Of a stretch of 39,999 bases of DNA, positions 21,624 through 32,536 are shown one piece after another. The translations under genes and the position numbers were made by a program. Each line of letters starts with the position of its first letter. Positions within the stretch are counted from its first letter, which is position 1. The DNA comes from Spirogloea muscicola. Its lineage: Eukaryota > Streptophyta > Zygnematophyceae > Spirogloeales > Spirogloeaceae. The DNA lies in NCBI GenBank assembly GCA_009602725.1, contig WELB01000143.1:336860-376858 (forward strand), given 5' to 3'. The notes below the pieces were generated by a model. The model saw nothing but the letters and a program-made list of their open reading frames with translations, was not told the origin of the DNA and made no database searches.

Positions 21624-22751
21624 CTATTTTCGAGCACAATCTACTGCCGTTTTAATAGAATCAAATGCCTCACAAAATACATCCCATTGCTCCAAAGTCA
21701 AGCTTATGCCTGCAGGAGTCGAGCTTATTACTGTGAGTTGCCATTCATGTTTGAGTGTTGAGAATGAAGCGTTGGCTTGTACAATAAAGGTTGCTCAACA
21801 AAGGTGTAAACGCAATGTGAAAGGCTCCAGTAGCTGGCACTCGGAGGAGTTTGCCAAAAAGTAGGAGTGTGCTTGCTCACCTTTTGAAGCAGGATGCAGC
21901 TTGCCATTCTTCTCATAGTACTCTCGCACTGACACGAGTTGCTGGCCCTTCCACTCACTCAGTGTAACAAACCTTCTAGGTGATAACTGCCACAGTATCA
22001 TGCACACGTCAACATGGACATCATAGCACATTACAGAGGAGCGCAGTCAACTCAACAACCAAACGGAGCACTACATGACTGCAGTCTCTAAGATGGGGAG
22101 TTCGTCTCATGCTTAATTACGGCGTTCTACTATCACACTCATTGAGGACTCACAAAGTAATGTCATTGTCAACCAAGCCTGGGAGGTCGTCTCATGCTTA
22201 ATTACGACGTTCTACAATCAAATCATTGAGGACTCACAAAGTAATGTCATTGTCAATAGGCTTCTGTCAAAGTCCAGCTGCATGACGTGTCACCTCATCC
22301 ATCATTGAGCAGGCTTGCTTGCTCTGTATTGACGCGTGGTGGTATTGAGATGGTTTGCCTATTGAGTCACCTCGCAGAGAATGTCGCCACCACCTTCAAG
22401 CTTTGGGAACGTTCTCCGCTTGGTCATGCTGGCACTCTTGGTTGCAGCAGGTGGCTTACGCTTGCGGTCAGGTGCTATGCCATTTGCGCCTTTGTCCTCG
22501 TGTTCATCCTCTGCTCCTGCTGGTTCGGTTTTGACGCTCGCGCACGTCCCCTCCGCGCCCCGGCCATTGAATATGTGGTCGTGCGCCAGCGTGCGCACCA
22601 TCCTCCTCTGCGTCTCCGTGAGTGCGAGGCCCATGCTTGCCTCCACTAATGTGTAGACCTTGAGCTCGCTGAGCTCGTCCAGGTCGCCGGTCGCTAGAAG
22701 CGCCCTGACGGCTTGGCGGATGCGCTCGTCGTCGTCGTCGTCGCCGGCCAT
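21624..22751 (-). CDS. KELP: KELP-like PC4/p15 transcriptional coactivator
   Basis: Exons: 22751-22371, 21986-21881, 21709-21624 (TAG), giving 190 aa. The N-terminal domain (about residues 8-60) is DEK-C/KELP-like: DERIRQAVRALLATGDLDEL, then LALTETQRRMVRTLAHDHIF. A basic linker follows with DRKRKPP and MTKRRTF, likely a nuclear signal. The C-terminal PC4 domain runs GGDILCELSPRRFVTLSEWK, then QQLVSVREYYEKNGKLHPAS and GISLTLEQW. PC4 proteins bind single-stranded DNA and bridge activators to RNA polymerase II. For the last exon I chose the acceptor before GCATAAGC because it yields SKGISL, as in plant KELP; an earlier acceptor would insert about 7 residues in frame. The aspartate run DDDDD comes from a GTC/GAC repeat. 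Intron 1 holds a tandem duplication. Confidence 0.93.
22096..22256. repeat. Tandem duplication of about 76 bp in KELP intron 1
   Basis: Two copies, about 22096-22172 and 22181-22256, share CGTCTCATGCTTAATTACG and ATTGAGGACTCACAAAGTAA with few differences, which implies a recent duplication. Confidence 0.9.
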
Positions 22752-24469
22752 GGCCGCCGCACCCCGCGGCACTCCTCCCCAGGTGGAGCAGGCCACAAGC
22801 GAGCTGCCGGCGTGGTACCTACAGTGGGCCGCCGAGCGTAGGAGCGATCAATTCCGAAGGTGGCGGTGAAGGAAATGAAGTTTGTATTGCGTGATGGAGG
22901 GCCTGAGTGGCCAAGTACGAAGGCAAGCACACTGACACATGTACATCGCCTGCTCCTAAGCCGACCCGCTCGGTAACCACGAGTCAGCACGTAGAGGTCG
23001 CTAACTGATGCCCGAATACCGGACGGCAAATGACAAGCCCTTGAGCCACCAGCTGAAGCTCGACCAGCTTTCTGGGCCGATGCAAGAGCCTGTGCATGCT
23101 GCAAACAGGCTGACGTACGACGTCGCAAAAACGACATATGAAAGGGGACGGTACCACGGCGAGAAGGGAGTTCAAAGGGAGACATTTGCTGTGAACCAGC
23201 TTATGCAAACGGTGCTAAGAATGCCAGCTCAAGGAAACCAAACTCTCTTTCAAAGTATGGCAATGCTTTGAGAGGCCAGCCCAAGGGGTTGGACTAAGTA
23301 ATAAACAAGTCTAAAACAAGTCAAACACTTCTCCCAAAAGGGGCGGGGAGCTGGGAAATGCCACCCACAGAGAAACAGCTTTCCAAATGAAAGGCATTGG
23401 CTGTGAGAGACCAGCCGAAAAGGTTGAATAAGGTCAAGAAGGAGCCGGAAAAGAAGGGTCCAAAGGGGCCAGAAAGCGGAACCATGCAACTGCGCATGTG
23501 GCTACATCAATTGAGTGATCAACCACCCTAGTTGACAGCCGCAAGTCAGAGTAGCTAGCAGCAGGGAAGGAGTTGCCACGCCAAAAAATGTAGAAACAAC
23601 AGCCAAGGTACTGCCTGACTGCAAATACATGCCAAACTCCTAGGTACGCTGTGTAGCGAGACAGAAGGGGGCATGGTAAACCTGAGCGAGCGACCCGGCA
23701 GCAGTAAAGCCAGTCTTCTCCCCCCTGCTGCTCTTTCCATTCTTTTGGGCTGGCCTCTCCCAGCCACCAGTTAATCTGGCCGCGCTTGCTTCTGGACGCA
23801 TGGTCACGGGTGCCCATGCAAGCCATGGATGGAGGTGGTCAAGCCACCAAGTCTTTAACACCGCGTGGTCGTCAATTGCCAGCACGAATTTAACTTGCCT
23901 CCATACCACGGCACACATGCGATGGCAAAAAGTATCAGCAGGAAAGGTGATTGAGAGCCGCGTGGCGTTGCCCAAACCGTTCTGCTTGATAACTCGCGGA
24001 TTGCCCATGTAATGCTTATGACCTGCTGTAGCTAGATTCAGAATTGAGAATATAACGCACGCTCTACAGGAGCAGGCCATGAATACATGTGCGAGACTGT
24101 GAGGGGTGATAAGAGTACTATTGGCTTGATATTGTCAGCTAGTTGCAGTTGACATTATTGGGATTTTTTGATGGTGTTTATATATTCCCATGCTTATATT
24201 TGTGTACATTAGTACGAATTTTATGTTCTTACTTTTGCATCTTGAGCGGCAAGTGGGCCATCCCATGGAGTATGAATTGTTTGTTTGTTGTTATTTCATC
24301 TTAAGAGCACAAAAGCTGTGGGGCAAATTAGCTCGTGCTTGTTCTTTTTGCGTCAAACTCATACAGCTGACAATATGCATAACTCCACCCAGCCTCTCTA
24401 CTCAGCGTCACAAGAGTCTTGGCCATCTCGTGTAGTATGGGACTCGCATTGTTGGACCTTGATATCAAG
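22752..24469. other. Repeat-rich intergenic region
   Basis: It contains repeat B copy 3, hairpin-repeat copies near 23270, 23400 and 23750, and AT-rich sequence around 24110-24230. No protein gene could be supported on either strand. Confidence 0.5.
22871..23043 (-). repeat. Dispersed repeat B, copy 3
   Basis: The reverse complement carries CGGTATTCGGGCATCAGTTA, GGTTACCGAGCGGGTC and GGCCACTCAGGCCCTCCATC. Its 3' end (CGCAATACAAACTTCATTTCC) matches copy 2, so it links the 5' part seen in copy 1 with the 3' part seen in copy 2. Confidence 0.85.
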
Positions 24470-24617
24470 TTACTGAGTGCTTCGTAGCTGCTTCGCTTCT
24501 TTTCTGTGCTTGTTGTTGTTCTTCGTACTTCCCCTGGCCCCTTCTCGTCCTTTGCACATTCTTTTCTGGGCTGGCTTTTTCCAGCCCCTATCCTCAATGG
24601 GCGAGCCCTTCTCTCGC
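24470..24617 (+). repeat. Dispersed repeat A, copy 2
   Basis: It is the inverted counterpart of 12091-12220, starting TTACTGAGTGC and ending near TGGGCGAGCCCTTCTCTCG. It includes a hairpin motif at about 24567. Confidence 0.8.
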
Positions 24618-24755
24618 TGCCGAAGAAAAAAATTAGAAGAAGATATCAAGCTCCAGAAGAGCTTCTGTGAAAACTTTTCAGCATAATCAGCATAGCCATA
24701 AGGTTTTTCAGCTTAGAGCCGAATTTTCCTGTCAACAAGACGCACATGGTCCTCG

Positions 24756-24937
24756 CGAGAGATGCTTATCAGTCCACGGCCGTTGCCTCGACGACTCATG
24801 ACAATAACACAATTTCTTGCATGAAACCTAAGGTATACGTCCACAAGTGCAATACTCCCTGCTAACCAGCGAGAGATACTCATCAGCCCCACTGCCGTTG
24901 CCACTGATAACTCACAAGAAGAAAATCAATCACATGT
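24756..24937. repeat. Imperfect direct repeat of about 65 bp beside the tRNA
   Basis: GCGAGAGAT(G/A)CT(T/C)ATCAG...GCCGTTGCC begins at about 24758 and about 24870. Both copies end in AT-rich sequence (CAATTTCTTGCATG, CAATCACATG). Confidence 0.7.
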
Positions 24938-24956
24938 AAAAGAGCAGCGGTCTATC

Positions 24957-25028
24957 GCCGGCCGGGGGGCTCGAACCCCCGACCACAAGGTTAAGAGCCT
25001 TGCGCTCTACCGACTGAGCTAGGCCGGC
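24957..25028 (-). tRNA. tRNA-Lys (anticodon CTT)
   Basis: Read on the minus strand, a complete 72-nt cloverleaf forms. The acceptor GCCGGCC pairs with GGCCGGC over 7 bp. The D arm is GCTC-AGTCGGTA-GAGC, the anticodon arm CAAGG-CTCTTAA-CCTTG with anticodon CTT, the variable loop TGGTC, and the T arm GGGGG-TTCGAGC-CCCCC. There is no intron and no encoded CCA. The internal A-box and B-box (GGTTCGAGCCC) are intact, so RNA polymerase III transcription is expected. Confidence 0.97.
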
Positions 25029-25368
25029 CGTCGATTTGACATCGCACGGCTACAGGGTTGGGGGAGTGAGTGAGCCCGCCACCCGACATTCGTCGGGCTA
25101 GCGCACCGCTGTTGGTGTGAAGGAGCGCCTGTGCTAATGACTATACTGTGTGATTGCGCTTTGGGGGTTGTGATTGCGCACTTGCTGGTCGCCATGCATG
25201 GCCTTGGCTTCAGAACCAGGGATTTGCCCATCGTGTGCTGCCTCGTTGGGCCAGCGTCCAGTCCTCAGCGGCGTCCCCCTTGCTGCTTGCGCCTCCCGAG
25301 CGGCTCCGAGCAGAAAGAGTTTCACTCGGCCGCTCTTTGCGGAGACGGCTGCGGGCTTTGAGTTGGCG

Positions 25369-25387
25369 CGCGGTGCGGAGCACCGCG
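25369..25387. other. Perfect 8-bp inverted repeat
   Basis: CGCGGTGC, a 3-nt GGA loop, then GCACCGCG. It is GC-only apart from one T and one A and lies just before the telomere-like tract. Function unknown. Confidence 0.6.
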
Positions 25388-25419
25388 GGCTGAGGTGCTG
25401 TGGCTACTGTAGCTGGTGT

Positions 25420-25490
25420 AGGGATAAGGGTTTGGTTTGGATTTAGGGCTTAGGGTTTAAGGGTGCAGGGTTCAAGGGGATAGGTTTCAG
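25420..25490 (+). repeat. Degenerate TTTAGGG telomere-like tract, left arm
   Basis: Units such as AAGGGTTTGG, GATTTAGGGC, TTAGGGTTTAAGGG and GCAGGGTTCAAGGGG are variants of the plant telomere repeat, G-rich on the plus strand. It faces a C-rich tract at 25797. Confidence 0.7.
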
Positions 25491-25796
25491 TGGCAGCAGA
25501 CGAAGCTGCGCGTCGCAAGCGGCCCCCTGGCTAAGTCGCGGCGGCTCCTCTGTGTGAAGCCCGCGGTGCGAAGGCAGGCCCGGCGGCCCAGCGCGTGGGC
25601 CGCCGGCGCCGCTGCGGGAATTGGGCTCTCGTGCTGAGGGCCAGAGCAGCGAGGCGTTTTACGCAATGCAGCCCATCTGCTGCTGTCAATGATGCAGCTG
25701 CCAGGCGGCCGGCCCGGCAGCCCAGTGGGCGTCACCTGGCAGGCTATCCCAGGTGCCATGCCGCACGTATGCAAACGCAAATGCGACACCCTGACC

Positions 25797-25866
25797 CCTA
25801 GATCCTAAACCATTAATCCTAATCTTCCAAACTCAACCTAAAACCCTAAACCTAATCCTAAACCCC
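25797..25866 (-). repeat. Degenerate CCCTAAA telomere-like tract, right arm
   Basis: Units ATCCTAAACC, AACCTAAAACCCTAAACCTA and ATCCTAAACCCC are the reverse-complement orientation of the left arm. About 306 bp of GC-rich sequence separates the arms. Confidence 0.7.
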
Positions 25867-26037
25867 TGAATAGTAAATCAAAGCCCGGATGCCCTTGCCA
25901 AGTGCCCTGCAGCTTGGTCACCTACCTATGCACCTCCTGCTGCCTACTTTAGAGATTAATATCAAGCTCACTTTCACAATCTCTTCTTCAGCCTTGGCAG
26001 CAGAGGGCTGACTGAATTGATTACATCGCTCTTGCAG

Positions 26038-29000
26038 GCCCAGATGGCCCGCCAGGTCGAGCAGGCCACACGGCGACGCTGGCTGACAGCGGCAGCATCT
26101 ACGTCCTGGGCGGGCGCCAAGGCGATGCCTACTTCAATGACGCGTGGGAGTTTGACACGGCAGCCGAGGCGTGGCGGCGGCTAGCGGCGGCGGCGCCGTT
26201 TGCGCCACGGGCGTACCACACGGCCACGCTGGTCGGCGGCTCCCGCATCTGGCTCATCGGCGGCTCCAACGCCGTCACCGTCTTTGCTGACGTGCACGTG
26301 CTAGACACGGCCACTGGCCAGGTAGGATGCAAGGACGCAGAAAATGGCACGCGTTTTATCATGAAGAGCTTGATACAAAGATTCCATTGGCAGTCATGCA
26401 AGCCTCGAGCCCCTTCAGAGGCAGTAGTGCTTCATATTATGTGCTTATTGAATTTGCCAAGCTGGACAACATTGTGGGAGCCTCCAGCCCTCGTGCCAAG
26501 TCCTCAGTCCTTTGACCAAGCTGATCATGCTAAAGCCTTGTGGCGCTCACTGGCGGGGTCCTCAGTGGAGCAGCCCGAGCTTAGAGGGCCAGCTGGCACG
26601 TGGCACGCACGCAGCGGCGCTGCACCCGCTCCGCCCAACGGCCATCCTCGTGTTTGGTGGCTACGGCGGGCAGCCCGGGCCTGGCCGCCGGCATGGCTGG
26701 CTGGCTGACCTCTGTGTCCTGCACACTGGTGTGTGCCCAGAATTCTGCTCTCCCCTTTACCAGGCCTTGCATGGTCGTGCTTGGTGTGCAGCAATTATGG
26801 TCCTTGATCAAGTGCATGTTTCTTAAACTCTGCAGAGAGATTTAAACCTGAACCAATATGCAAACCCAAAGTTGTAAAGCCCTACATTTTCAACCCTTTG
26901 ATACCTATAGCCTTTCAAAGCAACAACCTCTTAGATATGTGAATGGCCTCACAAATACTTCATCATAGACCCTGAACATCAAGACCTGCTGCCCACTTTA
27001 CAAAACCTTTGCAGTACCCTGTGATGGCTGACAGCCATCTTGAGCCACTGGTTATGCCGAGCTTTGTGGTGATGCTGCCGCTTGCTTCGGCGGCTGGGCA
27101 GAGGAGTTGCGGTGGGAGGAGATGCGGGCGGGGGGCGAGCGGCCCTGTAGTCGAGGATACCATACGCTCGTGGCCGGCAGCAGTGATGCGGTGTACCTAT
27201 ACGGTGGCAAGGGCGAGCATGGCATACTTAAGAGCAACGCCCTCAGGTGGCCGGCGTTGAGAGGAGCACATATAGCACGTGTAGTCTGCTTGACACACCT
27301 AGGAGGGAGAAATGAAATTACTGCAATGCTCTTAAAGTGAATAAATGTCTGACAGCACATTCCAAGAGCCACTGAAGATGTGATCACCATACTCTGTGTA
27401 GTCCTGAGGCTCACATTGCAAGATACCTAAAACCCACAGCTGAGGGAAGGCTGACAGCCCCATTCCGTGGAACGCAGTGTATACAATTGCACGACTGGCG
27501 AGTGGCGGCAGCCGGTTGTGCAGGGCTTGGCCCCTGCGCCGCGGGCCAACCACGCTGCAGCGTTGGTCGGAGGCAACCTCATGATCGTCCATGGGGGCCG
27601 CAGCGGCACAGCCCGCTTGGGCGACCTGTTTTGCCTCGAGGTGCGGCAGCGGTGCGGTGCCAGACCAGCCCTGCTCTGTGCCAGACCAGCCCTGCTCTCT
27701 GCTTGCACGATTTGCTTCTTAGGACTATAGAAGCCGCTACTGGAGCTTGGCAGGTCAGGCCTGTAAGGCTCATGGGTGGTGTAATGTCTATGTTCACGCT
27801 TGTGATAGCCTCACATCCTCATAAAACTCCGATCTGCCACAGTGACCGCCAATCCAGCCGTGCAGACAGCACCTCAGCATTGACACCTGCACTGGACAGT
27901 ATATCATGCGCACCTGGCTTAGGCATCCCAAACTGCGTCATGTCTAGTTGTCCATGACATGTTCAGAAATTGATTCTCCTAAGACCACATGATAACCAGA
28001 CCGCACTAACCCCCTCTTTAGCAATAGCGGGCGTTAAATACGAGATAGTCAACTCCCTCTCTCCTCTCTCCTGCCTGCAGGTAATGGCCAGCTCCGTAGG
28101 GGAAGGTGCACCAGGGTCGCTGCTAGTTTGGCACCAGCTGACGGACACCAACAAGGACTCCACACTGGCGCCTGCTGCCAGCTTCCCTGGCGGCCGGGCC
28201 GCCCACACGCTCACGGTGCACGGCCATCGACTCTACCTCTTCAGCGGCTACGGTGGCAAAGGTGTGAGCATCTCAGGCCAAGACGGCAAAGCCGTGGTTC
28301 CCGCTCTGGCTGCTCCAATGCGTCTGGGAGCTTCAGAGAATGGGAGCTCTGTTTTCCTCCTCTGCTGTGTCTTGTCTTGGAGGGTCAGGCTTTTGAAACG
28401 GCTTCCTCGGTTCTTGTTACAATGTGCTTGTGGCAGTCGTCCGACTGTACCACATGTTAGCTGCATGTATATCAAAAGTCCTGAATCTCAGGGTGTGAAC
28501 ATGTCGTCGTAGAAACTCATCCACATTGTTCAAGGGAGTTGCTGCTAAATGTTGGGTGTCCGGCTGATGCGCAGGCCGCACCTTCTCGGACTTGTACATG
28601 ATCTGCAATTTTCCAGATCTGCAAGGTCTGTCAAACTTCTTACCTCTTCTCAGTAATGGTGCTCTTAAGCCTCTATGCTTTGATCCTTACCTTAAAGACC
28701 TGATCACGTCCCTAAGCGTCCAGTTTACGTGCCCTTTCTGTTGCTTCTGCGATAATCATTGAGATTTCATTGGCAGTGGCAGAAGCACCGCCAGCCAGCT
28801 TCATTAGCAGTTGACTGGTCAAGGTCAGCAGTCAAGGTCCGGCGTGTAGGCCTGGATCGGCCTTTAGGCTGAATGTCATCGTGGTAGTGACATGCTAAGT
28901 CAGAAGCAGATCGTTGGTCTCAATGCAGCCTTTGGCCAAGTTTTGCCACTTCAATCAAGCCGGCCGCCCATCGGCCGTAGGAAGGCGGCCCAGCCGGAGC

Positions 29001-31951
29001 CTCCGCACCCGGCCGCGGAGGGGTGGAGGAGCACGAAGCGATTGCGTGCGTGCAGCGCCACCGATGCCGCAGCTGTCCTTTCCGCCAGTGCTAGGAAGAA
29101 CACCACCGGTAGGCCTTATCGTTTTGCCCCAGGTTTAGCGGCATCAGCAGAGGAAGAGGAGAACGAGGAGCACAACGAGGAGCCGGACGTACATATCCTC
29201 GTCGGCCGCCAGGCAGAGGTTGCAGCGACTCAGTGGCGGCCAAGTAGAGAGGCAAGGAGCGCAGTTGCGACCGGGCAAGTCCAGGACATACACGGAGCTG
29301 AAGTGGAAGGCCAAGCGCCGGAGGTCCAGGGACAGAGCGATCGTGGGATGGTCACTGACAGGGGTGGCAAGCAGCGGCTCAGGACGCCTGCCCATATTCA
29401 GGACGAGGGTGGAGTAGCTAATGTTGGCGCTTGCGTGGACCAGCCGCCCTCAGAAAGGGATGGGCTGCGGCGGGAAGTGGAACGGCTGCAGGTCATGGTG
29501 CAGCGCTTGGTGGGTTTACACCTTCTTTTGCACCCTCGATACGATTTTAATGGTTGTAGCTTCTACTTATTTTGTCAAGCATACAACTGAGGGAGTATCG
29601 AAGCTGGGCTAGGATGCAGTTCTACCAGGCAGCAATGGAAGGCATGCATTCATTCACAGAGGGATCCAGGATCCAGGATTCAAGATTTATCAAGTATCCT
29701 AATCACTTCGGTCGGAGGATGTAATACAGTAATAGATCTATCCAGTATTCAAGCGTCTTACATGTGTCATGCAGATTGCTGAAGAGGAACAGCTTAGAAT
29801 CAGCCTCAGGTGTGCGGAAGAGGTGTCATCGGCAGACAAGGCGACCCTCCGCGAGACCAAGGCTGCGCTGCAGGTGTGTGGCCGTGCCTCAAGCATTTTC
29901 TGCTGCGTTTGTTGTCAGACTTGGTCTTACTAGTAAGCAAGCAATCATATGGAGTGATGGCTCCAGAGTCTTTGCTGCTGTACTTGCCAATGTCCTCTTG
30001 CAGACGCCATGTGTATGTCGTACGAGCATTTGCAGAGAGAAGAGCTGAGAAGGTCCTCATCTCTTCTTATTCTCTTCTCTTTACCTGAATTCTTATCAGG
30101 CACTGTCAAGCCAGCTGGAGCAAAAAAGGCAGGAGGACGGCGCGCAGGTGGACCACCTGCAGGCGCTCCTTGCCAAGTCCGCAAGTGAGCTCGTATCGGC
30201 AAACCAGCGGGCGCAGTTGCTGGCTGATCAGGCTGTGCGGTTGGAAGAGGAGTCACGGTCGGCGCAGCGCGAGCAGGAAGCGGCAGTAAGCCTAACCAGC
30301 TCATTTTATTGGCAGTCAGCAATCAGAACATATAGCTATGACTTGCACTTTGCATCATCAGAAAAGGATGCAGCTGCACAGCTTGAGCAGCCTGCACAGT
30401 AACCAGCCAACAGAGTTGTTAATCGTCACGTCGACTTCAATTGTCTGGCTCCTGGCCAGGTCCGCGCAGCCGAGGATGCTCTCAGAAGAGAGCAGGCGAG
30501 GGCTCAGGCCGCAAAGGTGCTGGCTGCTCAAGAGGCGGCAGCCAGTTGCGAGCATAGGAAGGCAGCCGAGAAACTAAAAGCGGAACTGGCGGCCACTCAG
30601 GCTGTGGTTTGCAGCCTCCAGGAGTCAGTGGATAGCATCACCAAGCAGCTGGAAAGGTCTGGCCTGTGAGCGCGATGAGATTGACACGATCTGACATCAG
30701 ACATCAGACACATGCAGTTTAGAGATCACTTTACGAAGGCCAGCAAGACGCAATAAGTAGGGGTTCATAAGAGTATACAGGTCTCTTCTTTTTAATAATC
30801 TGGACCAACACTTCTATTGCAATTGCATGAATTGTGAGGCGTATGATTTGTGCTCGTGGATTTCTGGTGGGCTCTCCATTTGTGGCAACCAGATGGCCAG
30901 CTAGCTTGGAGAACCATTTATCCCCTCTACAGTCACTTGCATTGTTCCGCAGGCAGAATGTGGAAGTTGATGTCGTCAAGCAGGAGCTGGCTGAGCTTCA
31001 CCTACTCCACGCAGGGGTCAAGGCTGAGTGCGGTCGCCTGGTGATAGGTTTGCGGCAAGCACGGCGCTCGCATGTGACAGCATCTTGCAGCAATGCCATC
31101 CTTGTGTGGTCTGACAGCTTACATTGCTGACATTGCTGAAGCCTTTGACTATTGCATGAAGAAATGATTGTTGTTTTGTATATGGCATATGTGTGCATTT
31201 GGAATCTGACGACAGTAGCATCACCATGTTGTATAGCACACACTGTGGTACACTTCAGTATTATGTGCCAACCCGGGTGGTCTTGCAAATTGGCCTTGGT
31301 TACAGCTCGCGATGCTGCCGAAGCCGGGACGGAGCAAGCTAGACGGGAGCTCAAAGAAGTGCATGAGAACTGCGAATCCCTCCGTAGGGAAGTGAATGAA
31401 GCCCGTGAAGCGGAGTTGCGTGCCAAATTGGACGCAGAGCAAGCCACAGGAGAGGTCAGCAGAATTCAAGAGCAGTGCGAGAAGCTTCGCAAGGATGTGG
31501 GTGAAGCTCAGCTGGCGGAGTCGCTGGCCAAGGGGGAGATACAGCAGTTGCAGGTCACTGAGCACACTCCTGGCATGGCCTGGAGCAGTCAGGAGTGGGT
31601 TGGGGTGGTGCTTCGGTTGCGGTGGTGCTTAATCGGACCTGCTTAATTGATGCAAGTATTGCAAAGCAGCGGTTGGCTGTGCATTATCCCACTCACTGTT
31701 ATGAGGTGATGAACTCCTTTAAGCTGGCGAATTACGCTTGGGTCCACGTGCAGGAGTCGCTGAGGAGCGCGGAGCAGGAAGCGGTGAAGCTGCGGGACGA
31801 GGCGGAGCGCGTCTGGGCGTGGGCACGCGAGCAGGAGGTGGCCAACCGCAAGGCGGAGGCCGAGGCGCGTGCGTGCCAGGAGCATGCCGGCCTCCTCCGG
31901 CTGGCAATCACGCGCAGCCTGCAAGGGCCGCCCGCCCGTCCTTCGCGTTGA
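26038..31951 (+). CDS. Kelch-repeat propeller plus long coiled-coil protein (first exon not found)
   Basis: Exons: 26038-26321, 26566-26728, 27102-27246, 27478-27640, 28081-28261, 28575-28625, 28799-28823 (microexon, weak), 28960-29108, 29133-29509, 29775-29873, 30100-30285, 30460-30656, 30953-31047, 31306-31553, 31754-31951 (TGA), about 853 aa. Kelch blades: HTATLADSGSIYVLGG, YHTATLVGGSRIWLIGG, HAAALHPLRPTAILVFGG, RGYHTLVAGSSDAVYLYGG, NHAAALVGGNLMIVHGG and AAHTLTVHGHRLYLFSGYGG. After a low-complexity linker, roughly 400 residues are heptad-like and rich in E, A, Q, R and K (e.g. AEEEQLRISLRCAEEV, QARRELKEVHENCESLRREV). This resembles plant kelch/coiled-coil proteins and the kelch half of ACBP4/5, but no acyl-CoA-binding domain is seen. 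The first exon enters in phase 1, so a 5' exon is missing. Function unknown; a scaffold role is plausible. Confidence 0.88.
27657..27698 (+). repeat. Two perfect 21-bp tandem units in a kelch-gene intron
   Basis: GTGCCAGACCAGCCCTGCTCT occurs twice back to back, just after the donor at 27641. Length polymorphism is likely. Confidence 0.9.
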
Positions 31952-32536
31952 TGGAAGGTCATTGGAGATGGCAAGTAGAGGATTTGGACCTTGTTCAAAT
32001 ACTGCTGTTACTAACGACTGTCAAGCTTAGCACATGAATGTACAGTTCTAGCTTATACTCACAGTTTTAGCTTATACTCAAAGCTGCGTCACATGAAAGG
32101 TGGGACAGCAGTGTGGGATCCCCCCAAGCCCCCTACTCACTGAACTCCTAAGATTACTAAGTTCGAACCCTCACAGGCATAACCCCCATGTGCTCTCTTG
32201 GTGGACATTTGTGGCACCCAGGGCCTACTCAATTGCCATCCTGTGTCAATCTGCGCTCGTAAGTGCACTGTGGCGGATGTAATAACAGGTGGGATGCTGA
32301 GAGCTGCATGAGCTGCATTGGGAAAATTGGAGCTAGCCGTAGTATGCACGAGACACACTCCCTTAGCTGGCTTGACCTCCTTATCTGGTCGTTGCCCAGA
32401 CTTGGCTCAGAGCAATGATGCTCATCATTCATGCACAGCAGCGCTCAGCAGCTTGAAGGTCATGTGGGCACTGCACAGCCCACAGCGGAGCGCTTGTGGC
32501 CGGCACATGATGGACTGGCCACAGGCAGATGGCACT
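31952..32536. other. Intergenic region between convergent genes
   Basis: The kelch/coiled-coil gene (+) and OEP37 (-) converge here, so both 3' UTRs lie in it. A short direct repeat (AGCTTATACTCA) is at about 32050 and 32069. Nothing else is recognised. Confidence 0.5.

Noticed and set aside
22984-23208. Minus-strand frame ending in a sequence like that encoded near 13490
   Set aside because: The similarity comes from dispersed repeat B shared by the two loci, not from a conserved protein.
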